Positions 1-5,674 of a stretch of 10,908 bases of DNA are shown piece after piece. The stretch spans positions 1-10,908 of the forward strand of contig CAMLLE010000046.1 of NCBI GenBank assembly GCA_946480555.1, read 5' to 3'. Within the stretch, counting starts at the first letter, position 1, and every line of letters starts with the position of its first letter. Under the pieces are notes generated by a model. It searched no databases. It saw only the letters and a list, made by a program, of their open reading frames with translations, and was not told the DNA's origin. Made by a program: the position numbers and the translations under genes. This DNA is from an uncultured Verrucomicrobia subdivision 3 bacterium (GTDB lineage: Bacteria; Verrucomicrobiota; Verrucomicrobiae; Limisphaerales; CAMLLE01).

Positions 1-40
1 GGTTTACAAAACCGTTGCTCTACCACTGAGCTAAACTGGC
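1..40 (-). tRNA. tRNA-Thr (anticodon TGT), 5' part only
   Basis: The minus-strand reading from position 40 down to 1 gives the first 40 nucleotides of a tRNA. It has a 7-nt acceptor strand GCCAGTT, then TA at positions 8-9, a D-stem GCTC/GAGC enclosing the loop AGTGGTA, and a 5' anticodon strand ACGGT. The 7-nt anticodon loop TTTGTAA carries TGT at positions 34-36, which reads ACA (threonine). The start of the 3' anticodon strand (ACC) is also present and pairs with the 5' strand. The variable loop, T-arm and 3' acceptor strand lie outside the window. The D-arm matches the canonical form, so the call is firm even though the gene is cut. A TATAGT box lies just upstream. Confidence 0.93.
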
Positions 41-54
41 TGCCGACTGTTGCT

Positions 55-82
55 ACTATAGCGCAACGCGCCGCATAGCAAA
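55..82 (-). promoter_or_regulatory. Possible promoter of tRNA-Thr
   Basis: On the minus strand a TATAGT hexamer (60-55) matches the sigma-70 -10 consensus in 5 of 6 bases. It sits about 15 bp upstream of the tRNA 5' end, which suits a short leader. The possible -35 box, TTTGCT (82-77) with a 16-bp spacer, is weak. The -10 box is directly visible; its use as a promoter is inferred from position. Confidence 0.35.
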
Positions 83-101
83 GCGAGCGTTGTTTCCAAC
101 G

Positions 102-968
102 TCAAGGCAACAATCCCTTTCGCGCCGCAATTCCAGCGGCAATCAGCGTCGGCGCCGCAATTCCAACCGCGAGCGTCCATTGCCCGCGTACAACCGCGGA
201 GAGGATGAACCAGCCGTTCAACAGAATCCAAATCCAGGCAGAGTGCGATTCTGACGGCGGTGGCGCCGGCTTTTTGTTGATCAGCATCGGCGTGACAAAC
301 ACCACGATCACAATCGTGCTCGCCCCCCAGCCGATGTAGTTCGTCAGTGGAGTGCCGTGCCAGCTGACGCTCAGGCGTGTGGGGCCCCAAATCCAGAAGC
401 GCTGCGCACCGCTCGCGAATGGGTCGAGTCCAAGATCGAGAATACAGGCCAGCGCCACTGTGAGGCCCATCATCCAGCAGCCGTAGAACGGTGTGCTTCG
501 CCAGCGGCTCAAGATCACACGCGCCATGCCGCGCGAGCTGTAGATCACCACGATCCAGAGCAGCGGAATGCTCCAGGGCAAAATCCCGCCAACGCGCGGA
601 CCCGCTGCCGGCGTGAAGACAAAATTGCCGAAAGGAATTCCCGCGAGCACTCCAACCGCGTGAGCAAGGCCGCCGAGAACTCCAATTACGATTGCGCCCC
701 ATAGGATGTTCTGGAACGGCAGCACGCGTGAACTGACAACAATCACCGACGCCGCGGTTGTCACGAGCAACACCGCCTCCGGCCAGTGATTCTCATCGAA
801 TCGTGCTGGCGCGAGCAATTTGAGAACTTCCAGCGCGTATGACGCAGCGAAGAGGATGAACGCCGGCCAGGCCAGTTTCCCCACCGGCCCGGTTTCGGTT
901 GAATTTCGTTCGCTCGCCACGCTTTGAAAACTACCGGGCCGCGCGAGAATTCCCAAAGCGGAATTCAT
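102..968 (-). CDS. CruF/DUF422-type carotenoid biosynthesis membrane protein
   Basis: This is an integral membrane protein of about 288 residues with roughly eight hydrophobic segments. It resembles the Caroten_synth (DUF422, CruF-like) family. The match rests on the family's three signature blocks: G-I-P-F-G-N-F-V-F at 110-118 followed by a GP pair at 123-124, the D-L-G-L-D-P block at 178-183, and P-L-T-N-Y-I-G-W at 207-214. CruF proteins hydrate the 1',2' double bond of acyclic carotenoid ends. Other family members act on other carotenoids, so the substrate here is open. The residue usually acidic before the G-x-x-x-G-x-PFG block is not acidic here (A-H-A-V-G). No other carotenoid gene lies nearby. 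An ATG at 968 was chosen; an in-frame TTG at 989 is a possible longer start. Neither has a strong ribosome site. Confidence 0.75.
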   Translation of the reverse strand: MNSALGILARPGSFQSVASERNSTETGPVGKLAWPAFILFAASYALEVLKLLAPARFDENHWPEAVLLVTTAASVIVVSSRVLPFQNILWGAIVIGVLGGLAHAVGVLAGIPFGNFVFTPAAGPRVGGILPWSIPLLWIVVIYSSRGMARVILSRWRSTPFYGCWMMGLTVALACILDLGLDPFASGAQRFWIWGPTRLSVSWHGTPLTNYIGWGASTIVIVVFVTPMLINKKPAPPPSESHSAWIWILLNGWFILSAVVRGQWTLAVGIAAPTLIAAGIAARKGLLP

Positions 969-1092
969 CTGGCACGTGAACTTCGGCAATTGAGCCTTGT
1001 CCCGATTGGAGGCGGACTGTCCAAAGTTGCTTCAATAAATGCCCGTCAACGTTGCCGTTTCGCGTTTCTGGCCCCCTATTCGAAATGAAAAT

Positions 1093-1137
1093 CCTCTGCG
1101 TCCCCGTCCGTGCGAATCTGTGTTTATCCGTGGCTGG
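1093..1137 (+). repeat. Degenerate CTCTGCG/TCTGTG/ATCCGTGG-type intergenic repeat
   Basis: In the spacer between two divergent genes is a run of related short words: CTCTGCG, CCCCGTCCGTG, TCTGTGTTTATC and CCGTGGCTGG. They read as a slipping 7-9-bp periodicity. A similar low-complexity block occurs at 5561-5606. From memory, such words recur in intergenic DNA of many PVC-group and environmental genomes; that is not verified here. The remainder of the 969-1209 spacer shows no other clear signal. Confidence 0.5.
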
Positions 1138-1209
1138 ATGGAATTGATGATCAACGCTCAAAGCCGTGCTGGCGTTGGAATTGCTCGAATTGGCGCAGTA
1201 TTCAGAACT

Positions 1210-1635
1210 ATGACTTTGACCGAAGCCAGAAAGCAGATTGGAATTTGCGCGCAGCAGATGAACAGCCGTTACGGCAGCACTGTGTTTGACGAATGGGCGG
1301 TGATCTCACTGGCTCAACAGAAGGCGCGCATTGTTTTCTACGAAGGGCCGCGAAATGACGATTTTCTCAAGAGCTTTGCCAGCGACTTGGGCGCGCTGCG
1401 CGCCGAATTGCTGAACGGCAGCTACAACACGGGCGATTTCGAATTCACGCGCCACGCGACCGGCACCTTGTTCGAGGCATTCATCGTGGCCGGCAAAGGG
1501 CTTTACCTGATCTGCAACAACACGCGTTCGTCCATGGATGAGATCGCGCGCAATCCGAAATGGCTGAACGCGCAGGTTCCATTTGCTGAACTTGCGGACA
1601 AGCTGCGCGCCGACCCGCTCGCGGAAGCGGTGTAG
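1210..1635 (+). CDS. Conserved-looking protein of unknown function, 141 aa
   Basis: I do not recognise the family. The reading frame starting at ATG 1210 encodes a mixed alpha/beta soluble protein of 141 residues without signal peptide or membrane segments. Its N-terminal half is helical (L-T-E-A-R-K-Q-I), with a central strand (A-R-I-V-F-Y-E-G-P). The C-terminal half has a hydrophobic strand pair (T-L-F-E-A-F-I-V-A-G-K-G-L-Y-L-I-C-N-N-T), then a polar helix and an N-P-K-W-L motif. Protein-like composition and absence of a better overlapping frame support it being real. The frame is open upstream to an ATG at 1039, but that extension runs through the degenerate repeat at 1093-1137, so I regard it as non-coding. 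No clear ribosome site precedes 1210. Intermediate starts cannot be excluded. Confidence 0.6.
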   Translation: MTLTEARKQIGICAQQMNSRYGSTVFDEWAVISLAQQKARIVFYEGPRNDDFLKSFASDLGALRAELLNGSYNTGDFEFTRHATGTLFEAFIVAGKGLYLICNNTRSSMDEIARNPKWLNAQVPFAELADKLRADPLAEAV

Positions 1636-1719
1636 ATTTTTCTTCTCCACGGACGACGCATTCGTTTGCCATCCCGCATCCTCCGGTCCGGCGGTCGGGT
1701 TACATCTCTCTTCAAGCGC

Positions 1720-2769
1720 TCACTTCAGCAGCCCTCTGTAAACGAACACGCCGTAAGCCGCCACGCACACCCAGCCCATTATCCGCGGCAGCCCGCCGAA
1801 GATGGAGACGCAGAGCATGTGGAGAATCGTGGCGCTGAACAAAAGCAACATTCCCGTTTCGAATACGGCTGGAACTGGGAAGGCTTGATGGAGCGCAAAA
1901 ATCCCGACGCAAAGTGGGATGCAAATGTGGCCATCGCCGACCTGTGATGTGTAAACCACTTCGGGATTTCGGCGCCAGCCGTAATACAGCGCAAGCAAAC
2001 CGTTCGGCAAAACCATCAGCCAGCCGCTGAGCACGCCGAGATTGTCCGCACTGATAAAGCCGCTCTTGATCTTCGAAATCCAGCTCACCAACCAGTCGAT
2101 GCTCACGTAGGTGGCCCACGCGCCGACGCCCAGCAGCGCGAGATCGATGGGCAACATCCAGCTGAACGACTTGTTCTGGCGCGCGTTTGATTTGAGAACT
2201 TCAAACACGTGAAACATCTGCCAGAACAAGAACAGGCCCACGAGCACCAGGCCGTCGTTGAAATCCAGTTTTCCGTCCCGCGCCAGCGCCCAGACTGCGC
2301 CGGTGAACGCAAATACCGCGGTCAGCGTCAGCAGCAGTGACAAGCGGTTCACCCGATGCCGCATTTCGTCTTCGCCACCGCCGCGCTTGCGCTTTTTTGG
2401 TTTCCCGGAGGTTTTCGGTCCAAGCGTCAGGCCCCAGAAGATTGCGGGTAATCCGATCAAGAGCGTCATGTTCGTGACGTTGTTCACCAGAGAATTGGTC
2501 ATCACGTCGGCGCCAGAGCCGCCTTTCCTCCCGACAACGAAAGCGAAGATCAAGTTCCCGATGCCGGAACAATACGGCATGATTAGCGTTCCCAGGACGG
2601 TGCCTTCCAAGCCGCCAGCGTTCATTTCTTCCAACCGCCAGATCATGAGGAATGACGCGGCGATGAACAGCGCAACAAACAACAGCGGCGCCCATGCGCC
2701 GGCATTTTCGAACTGATGAACGAGTGAATTCAACGGCTGTAGTAAATCAGAGTGCAACCACGCGGCCAA
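1720..2769 (-). CDS. Divergent sodium/calcium exchanger (CaCA)-like membrane protein
   Basis: This 349-residue protein has about ten hydrophobic segments, arranged as two halves separated by a basic loop (P-K-K-R-K-R). Each half holds a region resembling the alpha repeats of the Ca2+:cation antiporter superfamily. Alpha-1 spans about 56-108 (G-T-L-I-M-P near 60-65, then T-N-S-L-V-N-N-V-T-N at 91-100). Alpha-2 spans about 242-290 (V-L-P-N-G at 253-257, then V-G-D-G-H-I-C at 277-283). The repeat layout fits a YrbG/NCX-like exchanger, but the ion-binding glutamates of the GTSLPE-type motif are not evident, so transport activity and ion are uncertain. The start used is TTG at 2769 with no ribosome site; a shorter start is possible. 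A GC-rich hairpin lies 14 bp upstream. It converges with the gene at 1210-1635. Confidence 0.62.
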   Translation of the reverse strand: MAAWLHSDLLQPLNSLVHQFENAGAWAPLLFVALFIAASFLMIWRLEEMNAGGLEGTVLGTLIMPYCSGIGNLIFAFVVGRKGGSGADVMTNSLVNNVTNMTLLIGLPAIFWGLTLGPKTSGKPKKRKRGGGEDEMRHRVNRLSLLLTLTAVFAFTGAVWALARDGKLDFNDGLVLVGLFLFWQMFHVFEVLKSNARQNKSFSWMLPIDLALLGVGAWATYVSIDWLVSWISKIKSGFISADNLGVLSGWLMVLPNGLLALYYGWRRNPEVVYTSQVGDGHICIPLCVGIFALHQAFPVPAVFETGMLLLFSATILHMLCVSIFGGLPRIMGWVCVAAYGVFVYRGLLK

Positions 2770-2783
2770 GCCGTGCGTGCGTA

Positions 2784-2806
2784 GCGGCGTCTCTGGCGAG
2801 CGCCGC
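2784..2806. repeat. GC-rich stem-loop, copy A of a two-copy family
   Basis: Arms GCGGCG (2784-2789) and CGCCGC (2801-2806) form a perfect 6-bp stem. It continues, past a single bulged T, as CTC/GAG with a TGGC loop. The same architecture and the core GCGTCTCT..CGAGCGC recur at 5483-5504. It lies immediately upstream of the minus-strand exchanger gene and abuts the inverted-repeat element starting at 2809. There is no T-tract, so it does not look like an intrinsic terminator. Confidence 0.65.
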
Positions 2807-2808
2807 CA

Positions 2809-2965
2809 CGAAGGGGACGAGGTGACGAGTCTCTTATTGGCGATTCTCGGGAATCATGTCCGAAAGCTGAGGATGGAGCCCTCGCCCCAGCCCGCTCCAT
2901 CGGAGGGGAGATGGCTGGGGTGAGGGCTTGCCGGAATTGTGATACTCCTCACGTCGCCTCCTGCG
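2809..2965. repeat. Nested palindromic element with 25-bp imperfect terminal inverted repeats
   Basis: The segments 2809-2833 and 2941-2965 are inverted copies of each other, identical at 19 of 25 positions without gaps. Between them lies a strong central palindrome: 2877-2892 (AGCCCTCGCCCCAGCC) pairs with 2913-2928 at all but one position, and an inner CTCC/GGAG hairpin caps it. A minor hairpin GATTC/GAATC lies near 2843-2856. No transposase is encoded and no clear target duplication was found. It fills the spacer between the YggU-type gene and the exchanger gene. A MITE- or REP-like intergenic element is the likely nature; a transcript-stabilising or terminating role is possible. Confidence 0.65.
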
Positions 2966-2994
2966 AAGATTCGGTGGCTGCGAGATGGCCGCCC

Positions 2995-3291
2995 CTATTT
3001 CAGCAGCTGCGCCACCTGCTCAGCGGCGAAGCCATGCAGCCGAACGATTTTGTGTCGCGACGTATGCCCGCGGAGCAATTCCACCCGGTTCTTCGAACAA
3101 TTCAACTTGTCCGCCAGCAATTCGATCAATGCCTGGTTTGCGGCGGCGTCCACCGGCGGTGCGGTGACTTTGATGCGCAACTCCTCGCCCAGCGCGTCGC
3201 CGATCTCGTTCTTCGAAGCGCGCGGTTGAAGCTTCACGGCCAGCAGTACGCCGTCAGATTGAACTCGAAGGTAAGAAGGCAATGCAGGCAT
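2995..3291 (-). CDS. YggU/UPF0235 (DUF167) family protein
   Basis: This 98-residue protein matches the small DUF167/YggU family over its full length, including the characteristic blocks V-K-L-Q-P-R-A-S-K-N (19-28), L-R-I-K-V-T-A-P-P-V-D-A-A-A-N (38-52) and the C-terminal G-H-T-S-R-H-K. The family is widespread, with a compact alpha/beta fold and no firmly established biochemical role. The start ATG (3291-3289) shares one base with the TAA stop of the upstream pseudouridine synthase gene (TAATG), so the two are almost certainly co-transcribed and translationally coupled. The nested palindromic element begins about 30 bp downstream of its stop. Confidence 0.93.
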   Translation of the reverse strand: MPALPSYLRVQSDGVLLAVKLQPRASKNEIGDALGEELRIKVTAPPVDAAANQALIELLADKLNCSKNRVELLRGHTSRHKIVRLHGFAAEQVAQLLK

Positions 3292-3854
3292 TACGCGAGG
3301 ACGAGTTTTCGCTGTTCAGCGTTCAATTCAATCCAGCTTCCGGAAGCGAGCCGCCCCAGCTCGAATCTGCCGATGCGCACCCGCACCAGCCGCAGAGTGG
3401 GATGTCCGACCGCCGCCGTCATCCGGCGCACCTGCCGGTTCTTGCCTTCAACCAGCTCCAGCGCCAGCCAGCAAGTCGGGACGTTTTTTCGAAATCGAAT
3501 CGGTGGATTGCGCGGTGGCATTTCCGGCTGCGGCTCAAGCCTGCGCGCGGTGCATGGGAGCGATTTGCGTCCCTGGATCACGACGCCCTTGCGCAGCGCG
3601 GCCAGTGCGTCGTCGGTCGGAATCCGCTCCACTTCCACCCAATATTCGCGCTCGTGCTCGTTGCGTGGATGCAGCAGGCGATGGTTCAAACTCGCTTCGT
3701 CGCTCAGCAGCAACAGCCCTTCGGAATCGGCATCCAGCCGCCCGATCGGATACACGTTCGCTGGGAACCCAAACTCCGCCAGTGGGCGGTTGGGCGAACC
3801 GTCTGGCGTGAACTGCGAAAGCACGCCGTAGGGTTTGTTGAACGCGATCAGCAT
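3291..3854 (-). CDS. rluE: 23S rRNA pseudouridine synthase, RluE type
   Basis: This RsuA/RluE-family enzyme converts a uridine of 23S rRNA to pseudouridine; the E. coli RluE target is U2457. The protein opens with the family's F-N-K-P-Y-G-V-L-S-Q-F-T block. It carries the catalytic-aspartate motif G-R-L-D-A-D-S-E-G, then P-R-N-P-P-I-R and the late block E-G-K-N-R-Q-V-R-R-M-T. All resemble E. coli RluE closely. No N-terminal S4 domain is present, as expected for RluE. I chose the ATG at 3854 because the conserved domain starts one residue later (187 aa). In-frame ATG 3917 and GTG 3932 would add 21 or 26 residues without conserved sequence; a GGAGGT directly abuts the 3917 ATG, too close to act as its ribosome site. 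Divergent from the hydrolase gene at 3961. Confidence 0.9.
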   Translation of the reverse strand: MLIAFNKPYGVLSQFTPDGSPNRPLAEFGFPANVYPIGRLDADSEGLLLLSDEASLNHRLLHPRNEHEREYWVEVERIPTDDALAALRKGVVIQGRKSLPCTARRLEPQPEMPPRNPPIRFRKNVPTCWLALELVEGKNRQVRRMTAAVGHPTLRLVRVRIGRFELGRLASGSWIELNAEQRKLVLA

Positions 3855-3960
3855 CGCAATGAGTCTGGCGGGAAGTAGCGCAAATTGGAACTGGAGTTTG
3901 CCTGCGCTTTGATTCATACCTCCGTCAGCCACTCACCCGGACACCAGCAGGGAAACATCT

Positions 3961-5433
3961 ATGGAACCAATTGTTCTCATCCACGGCTATAGTGCGGAAG
4001 GCGAAGACGGCGCGGCGAACATTCCGAAAATCTACGGCAGCCTGCCGCAATCACTGAAACAGATTTACGGACGCAAGGGCGTCGTCGAGATCAACCTCAG
4101 CCGCTATATCAGCCTTGAGGACGGCGTCACGATCGACGACATCTCGCGCGCCTTGGATCGCGCCTTGCACCAGGATTTCCCTCATCTGCTGCAGGGCCGT
4201 TTTCACGTGATCATTCACAGCACGGGTGCGCTCGTGATCCGCAACTGGCTGCGGCGCTTCAGTCCGAAACCGTCGCCGATGCAGAACCTGATCTATCTGG
4301 CTGGCGCGAACTTCGGCAGTGGCTGGGCCCACATCGGCAAAGGCCAGGTTGCCAAGTGGGGCCGCTTCGTTTTCCAGCATGGCACCGAGCGCGGCGTGCG
4401 CGTGCTGCATGCACTGGAGCTGGGTTCAGACTGGACGATCGAACTGCACCGGCATTTTCTTCAGGCGGGAAATTTGCCGACCGTGGATTACGGCGTTTAC
4501 GAGTCGGTGATCATTGGCAGCCAGGCGGACGTGAAGTGGTTTACGGTGCCGATCCGTTACGCCAAGGAAGACGGCTCCGATGGCGTGGTGCGCGTGGCGG
4601 CGGGGAACGTGAATTGGAATTACCTGCGCTTCGGCCCCACTCAGGCGGCGCTGGAGATCAACTGGGCGGAAGCCAAGCAACAACAGCACCGTCATCTCGC
4701 GCGCGAGAAGAAGCAGGGTGAATTTTACGAACTGAAGGAATCGTCTTTGCCCGGCTGCAACAACCGCGCGGAAGTTCCCTTCGCGATTCCATTCGAATGC
4801 GCCCACAGCGGCGAAGAACTCGGCGTTGTAGGTGGCTCGGCTCCCAAGGCGCAAGTGCTGCGGCTGATTCAACTCGGCCTGGAAGCCACTCCCGGCACGT
4901 GGTCCGGGCTGGTGGAGAAGTTTCGGGAGGAAACCGACGCCACTTACGAAAAGGCGCTAAGGCAAACTCCGCCCGCGTGGTGGAAGAAGTGGCTGGACGA
5001 CCCGCGCGCGCAATACGATCACCACGCCCAGGTGATTTTCCGTGTGCGCGACCAGGACGGACGGCCCGTGAACAACTTCGATGTCTATTTCGACTCCGCC
5101 CAGCAGGATCCCAAGGCGCGGCCGATTCAAACGCTTTTCGAGGACAAGCACGTCAACGAGATGAATCCCAACATCATCACGTTCTACCTGCGGACCGATG
5201 CCCACGTTCCGGCGCGCAAACGTTGGGTTTCGCAAGTGGCGGAGATCGATCTTTGCGCTTTGGAGATCAGCGCAGTGGAACCGGAAACCGGAGAAATCCT
5301 CTACCTGCCGTTGCGGCTGAAATGGCGAACGCAGGACTTGCTGCAATGGATCCAGGGCCATCGTACCACGGTCGTCGACATCGAGTTGTTGCGCCTGCCT
5401 TCGCCGAACGTATTCAAGATGATCAGAGCGTAG
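3961..5433 (+). CDS. Alpha/beta-hydrolase (lipase-like) with C-terminal beta-rich domain
   Basis: This 490-residue protein begins with a lipase-like fold: strand and oxyanion motif I-V-L-I-H-G-Y (4-10), then the nucleophile elbow I-H-S-T-G at 85-89 with Ser87 as likely nucleophile. The usual first glycine of G-x-S-x-G is replaced by Ile85. Asp207 in D-G-S-D-G-V-V and His282 in C-A-H-S-G-E-E are plausible remaining triad members, by position and motif only. Residues from about 350 onward (V-I-F-R-V-R-D-Q-D-G-R-P-V) look beta-rich and may form a second domain. No signal peptide or transmembrane segment is seen, so it is probably cytoplasmic or exported by another route. An AGGGA lies 7 bp before the ATG. 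Substrate is unknown; esterase or phospholipase is most likely. It is not a recognised effector: no secretion-system gene lies nearby. Confidence 0.78.
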   Translation: MEPIVLIHGYSAEGEDGAANIPKIYGSLPQSLKQIYGRKGVVEINLSRYISLEDGVTIDDISRALDRALHQDFPHLLQGRFHVIIHSTGALVIRNWLRRFSPKPSPMQNLIYLAGANFGSGWAHIGKGQVAKWGRFVFQHGTERGVRVLHALELGSDWTIELHRHFLQAGNLPTVDYGVYESVIIGSQADVKWFTVPIRYAKEDGSDGVVRVAAGNVNWNYLRFGPTQAALEINWAEAKQQQHRHLAREKKQGEFYELKESSLPGCNNRAEVPFAIPFECAHSGEELGVVGGSAPKAQVLRLIQLGLEATPGTWSGLVEKFREETDATYEKALRQTPPAWWKKWLDDPRAQYDHHAQVIFRVRDQDGRPVNNFDVYFDSAQQDPKARPIQTLFEDKHVNEMNPNIITFYLRTDAHVPARKRWVSQVAEIDLCALEISAVEPETGEILYLPLRLKWRTQDLLQWIQGHRTTVVDIELLRLPSPNVFKMIRA

Positions 5434-5476
5434 GGATTTTGGATTTGCGATTGCGGATTGCGGATTGCGGATTGCG
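5434..5476. repeat. Short tandem array of the heptamer GCGGATT
   Basis: Directly after the hydrolase stop, the sequence runs through degenerate units (GGATTTT, GGATTT, GCGATT) into three perfect GCGGATT copies. The degenerate 5' units suggest decay or slippage growth of the array. It is non-coding and occupies the start of the 241-bp spacer before miaB. Similar GATTGCG/GGATT runs are, from memory, common in intergenic DNA of several environmental phyla. Confidence 0.8.
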
Positions 5477-5482
5477 CGGCAG

Positions 5483-5504
5483 GGCGCGTCTCTCCGAGCG
5501 CGCC
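5483..5504. repeat. GC-rich stem-loop, copy B of a two-copy family
   Basis: Arms GGCGCG (5483-5488) and CGCGCC (5499-5504) form a perfect 6-bp stem. It continues past one bulged T as CTC/GAG around a TCC loop. The layout of stem, bulged T, CTC/GAG and small loop is the same as at 2784-2806, although the outer stem sequence differs. It lies 50 bp past the hydrolase stop, but no T-run follows on either strand. Confidence 0.65.
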
Positions 5505-5560
5505 GCTTTCGTGCCGATTCAGGTAAAGGCTGATCCGTGCAACACCCGGCTCCGTTCACT

Positions 5561-5606
5561 CATCCTTCGCGCCTTCGCCTCCTGGTGCCCTCGTGTTGAA
5601 TTTTCG
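5561..5606 (+). repeat. Degenerate CCTTCGCG-type intergenic repeat
   Basis: This is a low-complexity run of related words (CCTTCGCG, CCTTCGCCTCCTGG, TGCCCTCGTG, TTGAATTTTCG) in the spacer before miaB. It resembles in style the block at 1093-1137. It appears non-coding; an open plus-strand frame crossing it has no protein-like features. Confidence 0.45.
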
Positions 5607-5674
5607 CCGCCCTTCGTTTGCTTCCTTTTCAACGGCTGCGCCTTGCCGTAAGTTCTGCGCCACGATCACGAACC

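Noticed and set aside
1..101. tRNA-Thr as an integration site of a mobile island
   Set aside because: No integrase, no repeat of the tRNA 3' end and no mobile genes are visible; the tRNA 3' half is outside the window.
1039..1209. Upstream extension of the 1210-1635 protein to an ATG at 1039
   Set aside because: The extra 57 residues cross the degenerate intergenic repeat and have no protein-like pattern; a start at or close to 1210 fits better.
2877..2928. Intrinsic terminator for the YggU/rluE transcript
   Set aside because: The stem is strong but no T-run follows on either strand; the surrounding inverted ends fit a repeat element better.
3961..5433. Hydrolase as a type VI lipase effector with immunity gene
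   Set aside because: No VgrG, PAAR, chaperone or small immunity gene adjoins it; the neighbours are rluE and miaB.
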